A program made the position numbers and the translations under genes. The notes beneath the pieces are model-generated. The model searched no databases and had not been told where the DNA came from. It saw only the letters and a program-made list of their open reading frames with translations. Shown piece by piece: positions 25,044 to 33,803 of a stretch of 64,000 nucleotides of DNA. Within the stretch, counting starts at the first letter, position 1, and each line of letters opens with the position of its first letter. Where the stretch lies: positions 248,001 through 312,000 of the forward strand of contig NZ_JBAJMW010000002.1 in assembly GCF_036881825.1 (NCBI RefSeq), written 5' to 3'. This stretch comes from Tersicoccus mangrovi. Its GTDB lineage: Bacteria; Actinomycetota; Actinomycetes; Actinomycetales; Micrococcaceae.

Positions 25044-25880
25044 ATGGACGCCGCACTGCGGGGCTCCTCTCCCGGTGATCCCCTGCCGGAACAGCCGCGG
25101 GACCCATTGCCGGGACCCCCGCGGGATACTCAGCCGAGCGCCGCGGGCGGCTCGGGTGGCGAGGATCCGCCCGTGTACGGCCAGTACTGTCCCGTCTCGC
25201 GGGCGCTGGACGTGCTCGGCGAGCGGTGGGCGCTGCTGATCGTCCGGGACCTCACCGTCGGCACCACCCGGTTCAACGACCTGGCCCGCGGCCTGCCGGG
25301 CCTCTCCCGCACCCTGCTGGCCAAGCGGCTGCGGCAACTCGAGCGTGCGGGTCTGGTGGACCACAGCAGCGGCCGGTACGTGCTCACCGCGGCGGGCGTC
25401 GCGCTGCAGCCGGTGATCTTCGGCCTCGCCGAGTGGGGCGCACGCTGGGTCTATGGGGATCCGCGGCCCGACGAACTGGACGCGGACCTGCTGGCCTGGT
25501 GGATGCACGACCGGCTCGACCTGGGCTTCCTGCCCGGCGCCATCCACGTCGTCCAGCTGCGGTTCAGTGACGACGGGCGCCAGTTCTGGATCGTCATCGA
25601 GCACGGGGACGCCTCGGTGTGCCTGACCGACCCAGGCTTCGACGTCGACCTCCTGCTCACCACCGACGTCGCGACCCTCTACGCCGTCTGGCTGGGTCAC
25701 CTGCCCCTGACGGCGGCGCTCCGGTCCGGCCGGCTGGTCGCACACGGCTCCGTCGCCGTCACGTCCCGCCTCGCGACCGTGATGCAGCTGAGCCAGGTGG
25801 CGCCCATGGTCCAGCAGGCAGCAGTCCTTCAGTCAGCAGTCCCGCAGGCAGCAGTTCACCAGGAGGCTGCGCCGGTCTGA
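25044..25880 (+). CDS. HxlR-family transcriptional regulator
   Basis: A 278-residue regulator. A Pro/Gly-rich N-terminus (1-45) precedes the winged helix (CPVSRALDVLGERWALLIVRDLTVG onward; quoted core LGERWALLIVRDL), residues 48-140. The Cys at the start of the domain is the residue often used for redox or electrophile sensing. The remainder (about 150-255) resembles a sterol-carrier-like ligand domain, as in other long HxlR proteins. The extreme C-terminus is built of four 15-bp repeats. Divergent from the methyltransferase it probably regulates. Confidence 0.85.
   Translation: MDAALRGSSPGDPLPEQPRDPLPGPPRDTQPSAAGGSGGEDPPVYGQYCPVSRALDVLGERWALLIVRDLTVGTTRFNDLARGLPGLSRTLLAKRLRQLERAGLVDHSSGRYVLTAAGVALQPVIFGLAEWGARWVYGDPRPDELDADLLAWWMHDRLDLGFLPGAIHVVQLRFSDDGRQFWIVIEHGDASVCLTDPGFDVDLLLTTDVATLYAVWLGHLPLTAALRSGRLVAHGSVAVTSRLATVMQLSQVAPMVQQAAVLQSAVPQAAVHQEAAPV
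25815..25874 (+). repeat. Four imperfect 15-bp repeats encoding the HxlR protein tail
   Basis: Units at 25815, 25830, 25845 and 25860, each starting CAG and encoding pentapeptides QAAVL, QSAVP, QAAVH, QEAAP. The first three units are close copies; the fourth has diverged. Confidence 0.7.
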
Positions 25881-25892
25881 TCCCGGCACGAG

Positions 25893-25928
25893 GAAGGGCG
25901 CCCCGTCGGTGTCGGCGGAGCGCCCTTC
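25893..25928. terminator. Bidirectional terminator between the HxlR gene and gnd
   Basis: Arms 25893-25901 and 25920-25928 form a perfect 9-bp stem (GAAGGGCGC with its complement), 12 bases after the HxlR stop and 15 bases beyond the gnd stop. Confidence 0.7.
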
Positions 25929-25943
25929 GTGAGGCTGGGACCG

Positions 25944-27410
25944 TCAGTGCGTGTCCTCGGCCTCGATCTCGCTCTTGTCCTCGCCCCAGAGGGTGTGGAA
26001 CGTGCCCTCGCCGTCGATGCGGTTGTAGGTGTGCGCGCCGAACAGGTCGCGCAGGCCCTGGGTCAGGGCGGCCGGCAGCCGGTCACGCCGCAGGCCGTCG
26101 TAGTAGGCCAGCGTCGAGGAGAACACCGGGGTCGGGATGCCCAGCTGCGCGGCGGTCGCCACGACCCGGCGCCACGCCGGCACGGCCTCGCCGATCGCCT
26201 TCGCGAATGCGGGCGCGAACAGCAGGTTCTTCGGCTCGTTGCCGGGGGCATACGCCTTCATGATGTCGTCGAGCAGCTCGGCGCGGATGATGCAGCCGGC
26301 CCGCCACAGGGAGGCGATCTTGTCCAGCTTCAGGTCCCAGTCGTACTGCTTGCCGGCCAGGTCGAGCATGTCCAGGCCCTGCGCGTAGCTGACCAGCTTG
26401 GACGCGTAGAGCGCCTGCCGCACGTCGTCGACGAAGGTCTCGGGGACCTGCACGTCGCCGGTGCCCGCGATCAGCGTGTCCTGGGCGACGGCGCGCTGGT
26501 CCCGCTGCGAGGACAGGCCGCGCGCGAACACCGACTCGGCGATCCCGCTGACCGGGGAGCCGAGCTCGAGCGCCGCGATGACCGTCCAGCGGCCGGTGCC
26601 CTTCTGCCCCGCCGAGTCGACGACGACGTCGACGAACGGCTTGCCGGTCCTCGCGTCGACGTGGCCGAGCACCTCGGCGGTGATCTCGATGAGGAACGAG
26701 TTGAGCTGCCCGGTGTTCCACTCCGTGAACACCTTGGCCTGCTCGGCGGGCTCGATGCCGGCCCCGGATCGCAGCAGGTCGTAAGCCTCGCCGATGACCT
26801 GCATGTCCGAGTACTCGATGCCGTTGTGGACCATCTTGACGAAATGGCCGGCGCCGTCGGTCTCGATCCACGCGCAGCACGGCTCACCGTTGTACTTGGC
26901 GGAGATGTCCTCGAGCATCGGCCCGAGGGACTGGTAGGACTCCTTCGAGCCACCCGGCATGATCGAGGGGCCGTTCAGGGCGCCCTCCTCACCGCCGGAG
27001 ACGCCGACGCCCACGAAATGCAGGCCCTTGGCGGCCAGATCCTTCTCCCGGCGGATCGTGTCGAGGTACAGCGAGTTGCCGCCGTCGATGATGATGTCGT
27101 CCTTCTCCAGCAGCGGCACGAGCTGCTCGATGACGGCGTCCACGGGCGCACCGGCCTTGACCATGATGAGCACCCGGCGCGGCCGCTCGAGCGCCTGCAC
27201 GAACTCCTCGAGGGTCTCGGTGCGCACGAAGTTCCCGTCGTCGCCGTGCCTGGCGAGCAGGTCGTCGGTCTTCGCCTGGGTGCGGTTGTGCAGGGCCACG
27301 GTGTAGCCGTGCTTCGCGAAGTTGCGGGCCAGGTTGGCGCCCATCACGGCCAGGCCGGTGACGCCGATCTGCGCCGTTCCGGTGGGGACAGCGGTCTTCT
27401 CGTCGGGCAT
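25944..27410 (-). CDS. gnd: 6-phosphogluconate dehydrogenase, decarboxylating
   Basis: A 488-residue enzyme of the oxidative pentose phosphate pathway that makes ribulose-5-phosphate, CO2 and NADPH. The cofactor motif is GLAVMGANLARN near residue 20. The substrate site GVGVSGGEEGA lies near residue 127, and the catalytic Lys is in HFVKMVHNGIEYSDMQ. The all-helical C-terminal domain is full length (the long, NADP-type form). The start MPDEKTA at 27410 has GGAGGA 7 bases upstream. The gene stands alone between two terminators. Confidence 0.97.
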   Translation of the reverse strand: MPDEKTAVPTGTAQIGVTGLAVMGANLARNFAKHGYTVALHNRTQAKTDDLLARHGDDGNFVRTETLEEFVQALERPRRVLIMVKAGAPVDAVIEQLVPLLEKDDIIIDGGNSLYLDTIRREKDLAAKGLHFVGVGVSGGEEGALNGPSIMPGGSKESYQSLGPMLEDISAKYNGEPCCAWIETDGAGHFVKMVHNGIEYSDMQVIGEAYDLLRSGAGIEPAEQAKVFTEWNTGQLNSFLIEITAEVLGHVDARTGKPFVDVVVDSAGQKGTGRWTVIAALELGSPVSGIAESVFARGLSSQRDQRAVAQDTLIAGTGDVQVPETFVDDVRQALYASKLVSYAQGLDMLDLAGKQYDWDLKLDKIASLWRAGCIIRAELLDDIMKAYAPGNEPKNLLFAPAFAKAIGEAVPAWRRVVATAAQLGIPTPVFSSTLAYYDGLRRDRLPAALTQGLRDLFGAHTYNRIDGEGTFHTLWGEDKSEIEAEDTH

Positions 27411-27648
27411 GTTTCCTCCGTAGGTCACGGCGCCGCTGCCACACAGACGACGACGCCCGGGTCGGGATCCTCTCCCCGCTGCGGCCGTCGGACCGCTGGC
27501 CGGCACTGACGCGGACGGCGCGTGCGGCTGAGCGTGACGGCGCCCGACGGCGGGAAGCTCTCCATCGATCCTAGTGACGCGGTCCCGGCCGGTTCCATCC
27601 GGTGCATTCTGTTGCCGGCGATGACGGCGCGAACAGGACCGCCGACAT

Positions 27649-27692
27649 CCGGCACACCGCGCACGGTGACGAGTGCCGTGCGCGGTGGCCGG
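27649..27692 (-). terminator. Terminator after the aldo/keto reductase gene
   Basis: A long stem of about 17 bp with one bulged A (arms 27649-27666 and 27676-27692) and a 9-base loop, 12 bases after the stop on the minus strand. Confidence 0.65.
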
Positions 27693-27703
27693 ACGGCACG
27701 CTC

Positions 27704-28687
27704 CTACCAGCGGTCGTGCACCTGGGCGCGGATGCGTCGGTCGTAGAGGTCCTGGACCGCCGAGAGGGTGGCGTCGTCCAGCGGGGCGAGAGCGGCGGCC
27801 TCGGCGTTGCCCCGCGCCTGCTCGGGGTTGCGGGCACCGGGGATCACCGTGGTGACGCCGGGCTGCTGGACGATCCAGCGCAGGGCCGTCTGAGCCGGCG
27901 TCGCCCCCTCGGGCACGAGCGCGGAGAACTCCTGCGCGGCCTCGACGCCCGTCGCGAAGTCCACGCCGGCGAACGTCTCTCCCTGGTCGAAGGCTTCGCC
28001 GTGGCGGTTGAAGGTGCGGTGGTCGTTCTCCGCGAACTGCGTGTCCGCGGTGTACTTGCCGGACAGCAGGCCGCTCGCCAGGGGAACGCGGGCGATGATG
28101 CCGACCCCGGCCTCCACGGCCGCGGGCAGCACCTCCGTGACGGGCTTGAGGCGGAAGGGGTTGAGGATGATCTGCACGGTGGCCGTGCCAGGCCGGGCGA
28201 TCGCGGTGAGGGCCTCGGCGCAGGTCTCCACGCTGACGCCGTAGGAGGCGATCGCCTCCTCCTCGACGAGGGTGTCGAGTGCGTCGAAGACCGCGTCCGA
28301 GCTGTAGACGGCGGGCGGCGGGCAGTGCAGCTGCACGAGATCGAGCCGGTCGACCCCGAGGTTGCGCCGCGAGCGATCGGTCCAGGCGCGGAAGTTCTCG
28401 AGCGTGTAGAGCGCGGGGTCGAGGTCGACGCGGCGGCCCATCTTGGTGGCGACGGTCAGGCCGGCGTCGGGCCGTTCGCGCAGGAACTTTCCGATCAGCT
28501 GCTCGGACCGGCCGTCGCCGTAGACGTCGGCCGTGTCGAAGAAGGTGACGCCGGCGTCAGCCGCCGCGGCGAGGACGGCCAGGGCGTCCTCCTCGCGCAC
28601 GTCGCCCCAGTCGGCGCCCAGCTGCCAGGTCCCCAGGCCGATGACCGAGACGTGCTGGCCGCTGCGTTCGATGGTGCGCTGTTCCAT
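27704..28687 (-). CDS. Aldo/keto reductase
   Basis: A 327-residue NADPH-dependent oxidoreductase with a TIM barrel. The catalytic tetrad is readable: Asp in FFDTADVYG, Tyr in DVYGDGRSEQ, Lys in VATKMG, His in LVQLHCPPP. The C-terminal part has the cofactor signature VIPGARNPEQARGN. I start at MEQRTIERSG (28687), which has GGAGCG upstream; an in-frame upstream Met lies in the spacer. Likely substrates are small aldehydes or ketones; specificity unknown. Confidence 0.92.
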   Translation of the reverse strand: MEQRTIERSGQHVSVIGLGTWQLGADWGDVREEDALAVLAAAADAGVTFFDTADVYGDGRSEQLIGKFLRERPDAGLTVATKMGRRVDLDPALYTLENFRAWTDRSRRNLGVDRLDLVQLHCPPPAVYSSDAVFDALDTLVEEEAIASYGVSVETCAEALTAIARPGTATVQIILNPFRLKPVTEVLPAAVEAGVGIIARVPLASGLLSGKYTADTQFAENDHRTFNRHGEAFDQGETFAGVDFATGVEAAQEFSALVPEGATPAQTALRWIVQQPGVTTVIPGARNPEQARGNAEAAALAPLDDATLSAVQDLYDRRIRAQVHDRW

Positions 28688-28752
28688 GTCGCTCCTGTTC
28701 TGGTGGCGGACCGGCCACGGTACGGCCGGAGGTAGAAAGCCCACTGTCGATC

Positions 28753-31284
28753 CTACTGAGGTGCGGGCTCGCCCTCGGTCAGCCGTTCGGCCAGATACCG
28801 GCCCGTCACGCTGTCCGGGTCCTCGGCGAGCTGCGCAGGGGTGCCGGCGGCGACGATCCGGCCGCCCTCCGCACCGCCGGACGGTCCCATGTCGATGACG
28901 TGGTCGGCGTTGGCGATCAGGTCGAGATCGTGTTCGATGACGACGACGGTGCCGCCGGCCTGCACGAGCCGGTCGAACACGGCGATGAGCGTGCGCACGT
29001 CGAGCGGGTGCAGACCGACGGTCGGCTCGTCGAACACGAACAGGGCGTGCTCCTGCCGCCGGCCGAGTTCGGAGACCAGCTTGAGCCGCTGCGCCTCGCC
29101 GCCGGACAGCGCCGGGGTCGCCTCCCCGAGGGTCAGGTAGCCGAGGCCGACGTCGCCCAGGGACTGCAGCCGCCGCCGGACACGGGTGAGGTCGCGCAGG
29201 TGGTCGATCGCCTCGATCACCGACATGGCGAGCACCGCGGGAAGCGACAGCTCGCCGTCACCCGTGGCCGAGGTACGGACGTGGGCGTCGGCGTCCGGCC
29301 CGTAGCGGCGGCCCTCGCAGTCCGGGCAAGGGATGTCGACGTCGGGCAGGAACTGGACGTCCAGGGAGATCTCGCCGGTGCCGTCGCAGCGGGGACAGCG
29401 CAGGGACCCGGTGTTGTACGAGAAGTCGCTCGCGGTCAGGCCGGCGTCCTTCGCCGAGTCCAGCCCGGCCCACGCGCGACGCAGGTCGTCGAGCACGCCG
29501 GAGTAGGTGGCGACCGTGGAGCGGACGTTGATGCCGATGGGCGTGGCGTCGACGACGTCGACCTTCTCGACGCCGTCGGCATCCAGGTCCCGCACGTGGG
29601 CGGGCCGCCGGGCCGGGGTCTCGGCCTGCAGCGCCGGGACGAGGCTGTCGAGCACGAGGGTGGTCTTGCCGGAGCCGGAGACGCCGGTGACCGCCGTCAG
29701 CCGGCCGCGCGGGATCGCCACGTCGAGGGCGCGCACGGTGTGGACGGGGTCGGTGCGCATCCGGATGGTGCCGTGGGCGAAGGTGTGCGCCGCGGGCGCG
29801 GTCTCCCGCACGACCGCCGCCTCCCGGCCGGTGAGGAAGCCGCCGATCCGGGAGTCGGGCGACGCGCCGAGCTCCTCGACGGTGCCGGCGACGACGACCG
29901 TGCCGCCGTCGCGCCCGGACCCGGGCCCGATCTCGATGAGGTGGTCGGCGTCGCGCAGCACCTGCGGGTCGTGGTCGACCATGACGATCGAGTTGCCGCC
30001 GGTGAGCAGGTCGGCCAGCACGCCGCTCAGTCCGACGATGTTCGACGGGTGCAGGCCGATCGACGGCTCGTCGAGGACGTACAGCACCCCGGTGGTCTCG
30101 TTGCGCACGGCCCGCGCCAGCTGCACCCGCTGGCGCTCCCCCGTGGACAGGGTCGCCCCGGCCCGGTCGAGGGAGAGGTAGCCGAGACCCAGGTCGAGCA
30201 GCCGGCGCGCCATCCGGTGCAGCGTCTCGATCAGGCTGGCCGCCATCGGGCGCATCGGCGTCGGCAGCGTGGCGGGGACGGTGTCGACCCAGGCCACGAG
30301 GTCGTCGAGGGTCCGCGCCGTCGCATCCGCGAGGTTCGCCTCCCCGATCCGCGGCGCGAGGGCGGCGGCCGAGAGCCGGGACCCGCCGCAGTCCGGGCAG
30401 GTGCGCTCGCTGAGGAACCGGCTGACGCGGGCCAGCCGTTTCGAGTCCTGGGCGCGCTTGAGCTCCTCGGTGACGGTCAGCCGGGCGTTGCGGAACGTGA
30501 AGTCGAGGTCGTGCACGCCCTTCCGGGAGGTGAAGGTGATGTGCTTCTTCTCCTCGGGGCCGGCCAGGACGATGTCCCTCTCCGCCTCGGTCAGGTCCCG
30601 CCACGGCACATCGGTGCGGACGCCGAACTCGCGCGCGATCCGCGGCTGGACGTTGAAACCGAACATCTGCCAGGGCACGACGGCGCCCTCGTCGAGCGTC
30701 AGGCCGGGGTCCCGGATCAGGGTGGCGTCGTCGACGTCGCGCACCGTGCCGATGCCCTCGCAGGTGGGGCAGGCACCGCCCGAGTTGAACGCCAGGGCCT
30801 CGGCTCCGGGCGGGGTGAACGCGACGCCGCACACCTGGCACGCCACGGGTTCCTCGGCGGCGACCTTGAGCGTGGGCGGGTTGCGGTGGCCGTTGGGACA
30901 CACGTGGGAGGCCAGCCGGGAGAAGATCAGGCGGAGCACGTTGAGCAGTTCGGTGGACGTGCCGAACGTCGAGCGGATGCCGGGGACACCGGGCCGCTGC
31001 CGCAGGGCGAGGGCGGCCGGGACATGGCTGACGCGGTCGACGTCGGCATGGGAGGCCTGCCCGAGGCGGCGTCGCGTGTAGGTCGAGAGCGCCTCGATGT
31101 ACCGGCGGGAGCCCTCGGCGTAGAGCACGCCCATGGCCAGCGACGACTTCCCGGAGCCGGAGACCCCCGCGATGCCGACCAGTCGCCCCAGCGGGATGTC
31201 GACGTCGATGTTGCGCAGGTTGTGCACCCGGGCGCCGCGCACCTCGATCCGGTCCGGGGCGGGTGCGGGCGGTTCCTTCGGCAC
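28753..31284 (-). CDS. UvrA-like ABC protein (UvrA2/DrrC class)
   Basis: An 843-residue UvrA paralogue, about 100 residues shorter than UvrA because the UvrB-binding region is reduced. Two ABC modules carry Walker A GVSGSGKSSLA and GVSGSGKTTLV, and signatures LSTGERQRVQLAR and LSGGEAQRLKLVSELG. The zinc modules are present (CPNGH with CQVC, CPTCEG; later CPRCDGTG and CPDCEGRR). Class members occur in antibiotic producers and are linked to resistance or tolerance to DNA-binding drugs; that role is inferred. The start is GTG with GAGGGAG upstream. It lies directly downstream of the ABC-3C operon on the same strand, with no hairpin between. Confidence 0.9.
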   Translation of the reverse strand: MPKEPPAPAPDRIEVRGARVHNLRNIDVDIPLGRLVGIAGVSGSGKSSLAMGVLYAEGSRRYIEALSTYTRRRLGQASHADVDRVSHVPAALALRQRPGVPGIRSTFGTSTELLNVLRLIFSRLASHVCPNGHRNPPTLKVAAEEPVACQVCGVAFTPPGAEALAFNSGGACPTCEGIGTVRDVDDATLIRDPGLTLDEGAVVPWQMFGFNVQPRIAREFGVRTDVPWRDLTEAERDIVLAGPEEKKHITFTSRKGVHDLDFTFRNARLTVTEELKRAQDSKRLARVSRFLSERTCPDCGGSRLSAAALAPRIGEANLADATARTLDDLVAWVDTVPATLPTPMRPMAASLIETLHRMARRLLDLGLGYLSLDRAGATLSTGERQRVQLARAVRNETTGVLYVLDEPSIGLHPSNIVGLSGVLADLLTGGNSIVMVDHDPQVLRDADHLIEIGPGSGRDGGTVVVAGTVEELGASPDSRIGGFLTGREAAVVRETAPAAHTFAHGTIRMRTDPVHTVRALDVAIPRGRLTAVTGVSGSGKTTLVLDSLVPALQAETPARRPAHVRDLDADGVEKVDVVDATPIGINVRSTVATYSGVLDDLRRAWAGLDSAKDAGLTASDFSYNTGSLRCPRCDGTGEISLDVQFLPDVDIPCPDCEGRRYGPDADAHVRTSATGDGELSLPAVLAMSVIEAIDHLRDLTRVRRRLQSLGDVGLGYLTLGEATPALSGGEAQRLKLVSELGRRQEHALFVFDEPTVGLHPLDVRTLIAVFDRLVQAGGTVVVIEHDLDLIANADHVIDMGPSGGAEGGRIVAAGTPAQLAEDPDSVTGRYLAERLTEGEPAPQ

Positions 31285-31341
31285 GCGTGCTGCTCCCTCA
31301 GTAGATTGGATCGGTAAACCTTCGCAGCCGACACGCCACCT

Positions 31342-33297
31342 TCAGCCGTTCTCAGTCGCCAGCCAACTTTCGGGAATTAGCGCTACGCCGTTGCGCCAGT
31401 TGTCGATGACGGCGTCCTGGAACCAGGCGTCTGCCAGGTTAGCGTGATCACAGACGATGATTTGGAGTTCCCCGTTCAGGGCAGCCACGACGTCTCGCAT
31501 CAGGGTGAACTGTCGCCTGACCGCTTCCCAGTCCGCGTTCTCGTCGTCTGCGGCATCAACGACTTCTTCTGGGAAGAAGGCTTGAGTGGGTTGGTCGAAC
31601 ATGATGAAGCGCGGAACCGGGCGGTCGTTGGTGGCGAACCAGTGATGAAGTGCAAGGTGGGCGACAAGGTGGTAGCCGACCCAGTTCTCGGCGCTGCCCA
31701 TGCGGGCTAGCGGAACCCGTCCGCCAGGCCGCTGCACGGCGACAGTCAAGTGAACCGGATCCAGACGGACATAGTGCTCTGAGCCCTCGAGTTGAAGCGA
31801 GCGGGCGTAGTCGGTCATCAGCTCCGAGATAGAATCGATCATCATACGCAGCGCCGAAGCTGGGTCGTCCCGTTCGCTGATTTCTTCTAGTCGGGCGACC
31901 TGGCCCCGCTGGCGTCGTTCAGCGTCGCGAAGGTCGGCTATGTCGTCGCCAATATCCACGCCGCGTTCCAGCTCTTGGCTCACTCGCCCCTGCAGGAACG
32001 CCACGCGTTCTCGCCGCTCGCGCCCGCTGGCAATGAGGGCTTCCTGTTGTGCAACCGCGTCCAGTTCGACAACGTTCTCGCGAAGCGCCTCAATCAAAGG
32101 ACCGCGACTGGCGCCAAGGCGTTCGATCGTGGCTTCCCTGCGAGTTGAGACGCCTCGTGACGAAGCAAGGCGTTCCCCCAGGGTATTGAGCAGCGCACGC
32201 AACTCTTCTACGGTTTCGTCAGGGTGGGCGAGACCTTGGTCGCACAGGGGGCAGACACTCACGTCGCCATCCGAAGTCTGATTCCTCGGCAAGAGTATGT
32301 CGAGTGCCCGCAATCTCTCCGACTGATAACTCGCTTCACGCTGCGCGTCGGACTGCTCCTCTTGGAGCCTGCTCAGGAGTTCGATCTGGTCATCGAGCTC
32401 GCGCACCCTGTTTCTGAGGGTGCGTCCTTCGTTAGCGAGCACACGTCGATGGGAAGCCACGTCGCTGTCATTTGCCGAGTCGTCGGGCTCTGTGTATGCG
32501 AGCACGCTCTCCAGGAGGTTTCGTATGCCCTCGCGAGCGCCGATGCCAGAATCGCTGGGAAGGACGTCCAGTGCCACCGCCGACTCGATCAGATGGGTCA
32601 CCCGAGAGTCCTGCTGATCGCGGTCAGCCTCCGCTGTCCTGATGGTGTTCTGCGTTCGTTGGAGCGTTCTTCGAGCAGCAACGAGTCTGCGCCGGACAAC
32701 CGCTTGCTCGGGTGTGGCGGCTCCCAGGAAGTAGGGCATGGTGTCTCGGATAGTCGTACGAATGTCGTCCTCAACCTGCCGGTGGAACAGCAGGTCCCGG
32801 CTCGCGATCTCGCCCTGACTCTGGAAGTTGAAGAAAAGCGCTTGGCGAACTGAGACGTCGAAAGCGCTACGCAGCGACCCGGCCTCGGGGTCGACAGTGA
32901 ACGTTTCAACGCCAAGCCGTTCGGTAAGCGTGTCTCGTACGACGTCGGTGTCAGCGTTGACTTCGAGGTCATCGAAGGACGGAACGCGGAGGTCAGGCCC
33001 ACCAGTGCGCACCATCGCACGACTCGTAGTTGCGGTTTCTGGGTTTGGTCGACAGACCAGAACTCGCTGCTGATCGAACTCGACCAAGACGTAGTACCAG
33101 GACGCATTGTCGCTGATCACTCCCGTAGGAATAGTGACAGTGTCTCGCCCCAGACAGTATTCGGCGATGTCGAGGATCGCCGACTTTCCGGTCTTGGACT
33201 TACCAGTCAAGATATTCAAAGACCCAGTACGGAACTCAACATCCCGCCGTTCGCCGGTCTTGCTGTAGACCCCCAACGATACAAGTTGCACCCTCAA
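31342..33297 (-). CDS. DUF3732 SMC/Rad50-like ATPase of an ABC-three-component system
   Basis: A 651-residue ATPase. Walker A is GKSKTGKSAIL near residue 33. A central coiled coil carries a CPLC pair near residue 345, like a Rad50 zinc hook. The signature-like MGSAENWVGYHL lies near 535, and Walker B is FIMFDQPTQ near 560, with the DQPTQ typical of DUF3732. It has no membrane domain. In ABC-3C systems this protein is thought to sense or act on nucleic acids and control an effector. Its ATG sits at 33297, 4 bases inside the previous gene. GC content is clearly lower than in neighbours. Confidence 0.88.
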   Translation of the reverse strand: MRVQLVSLGVYSKTGERRDVEFRTGSLNILTGKSKTGKSAILDIAEYCLGRDTVTIPTGVISDNASWYYVLVEFDQQRVLVCRPNPETATTSRAMVRTGGPDLRVPSFDDLEVNADTDVVRDTLTERLGVETFTVDPEAGSLRSAFDVSVRQALFFNFQSQGEIASRDLLFHRQVEDDIRTTIRDTMPYFLGAATPEQAVVRRRLVAARRTLQRTQNTIRTAEADRDQQDSRVTHLIESAVALDVLPSDSGIGAREGIRNLLESVLAYTEPDDSANDSDVASHRRVLANEGRTLRNRVRELDDQIELLSRLQEEQSDAQREASYQSERLRALDILLPRNQTSDGDVSVCPLCDQGLAHPDETVEELRALLNTLGERLASSRGVSTRREATIERLGASRGPLIEALRENVVELDAVAQQEALIASGRERRERVAFLQGRVSQELERGVDIGDDIADLRDAERRQRGQVARLEEISERDDPASALRMMIDSISELMTDYARSLQLEGSEHYVRLDPVHLTVAVQRPGGRVPLARMGSAENWVGYHLVAHLALHHWFATNDRPVPRFIMFDQPTQAFFPEEVVDAADDENADWEAVRRQFTLMRDVVAALNGELQIIVCDHANLADAWFQDAVIDNWRNGVALIPESWLATENG

Positions 33298-33803
33298 CCT
33301 CCAATACCAAGCAACTCGTACGCCATGTGCGTATCAGTCACGTTAAACCATTGTCCACAGAACCGTGCCGCCTTGATCGACTGTTGCAGTTCGTCAGGCC
33401 AGCCCTTAGTCGACTGCTTCGGCCTCTTGAGCGCCACCAGCGTGGTGCCTTCTAGTCCCAGTCGGCCGACTCTGAGACCGCGGCGGATAGCCCGCTTGGT
33501 TGGCTGCGCCATGTTCGCCACCCTGAAATTCATGTCCGCCAGTAAGTCCGTCTGGCGGACGGCCCACCTGGCGAGAGTAATGCGACGGTCGCGCGGCAGG
33601 CTCTCGCGGGTAGGTGGATGTAGCGTCAGCGGTAGAATCAGGAACGCCGCGGGCCAGTCGAGTCCGGTGGTCCCTGACTGCGCTTTGCTCCAGCAGGCAT
33701 TCACCAAGAGCTCCGAGGTGAGCACCGCGTTGAACAGGGCCACTGCCTCCGGGGATCGCCGTGGAATGGCTGGCGGTAGAGCCTCAAATCCCGACATGCG
33801 CAA
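33294..33803 (-). CDS. ABC-three-component system middle component
   Basis: A 169-residue protein, helical and soluble. The segment WSKAQSGTTGLDWPAAFLIL, the following LHPPTRESLPRDRRITLARW, and NMAQPTKRAIRRGL are what I recognise as the middle component of DUF3732-type ABC-3C operons. No catalytic motif is visible; it is thought to bridge ATPase and effector. Starts are coupled: its ATG lies 20 bases inside the upstream gene and its stop overlaps the ATPase start (ATGA). Confidence 0.82.
   Translation of the reverse strand: MRMSGFEALPPAIPRRSPEAVALFNAVLTSELLVNACWSKAQSGTTGLDWPAAFLILPLTLHPPTRESLPRDRRITLARWAVRQTDLLADMNFRVANMAQPTKRAIRRGLRVGRLGLEGTTLVALKRPKQSTKGWPDELQQSIKAARFCGQWFNVTDTHMAYELLGIGG

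Noticed and set aside
28900..31317. An 805-codon plus-strand frame opposite the uvrA-like gene
   Set aside because: Shadow of the real gene; composition is Arg/Gly/Val-rich without domains.
31285..31341. Attachment-site repeat of the tRNA-Val 3' end at the far end of the ABC-3C island
   Set aside because: Compared by eye; no stretch matches the 3' end of tRNA-Val, so site-specific integration is not supported.
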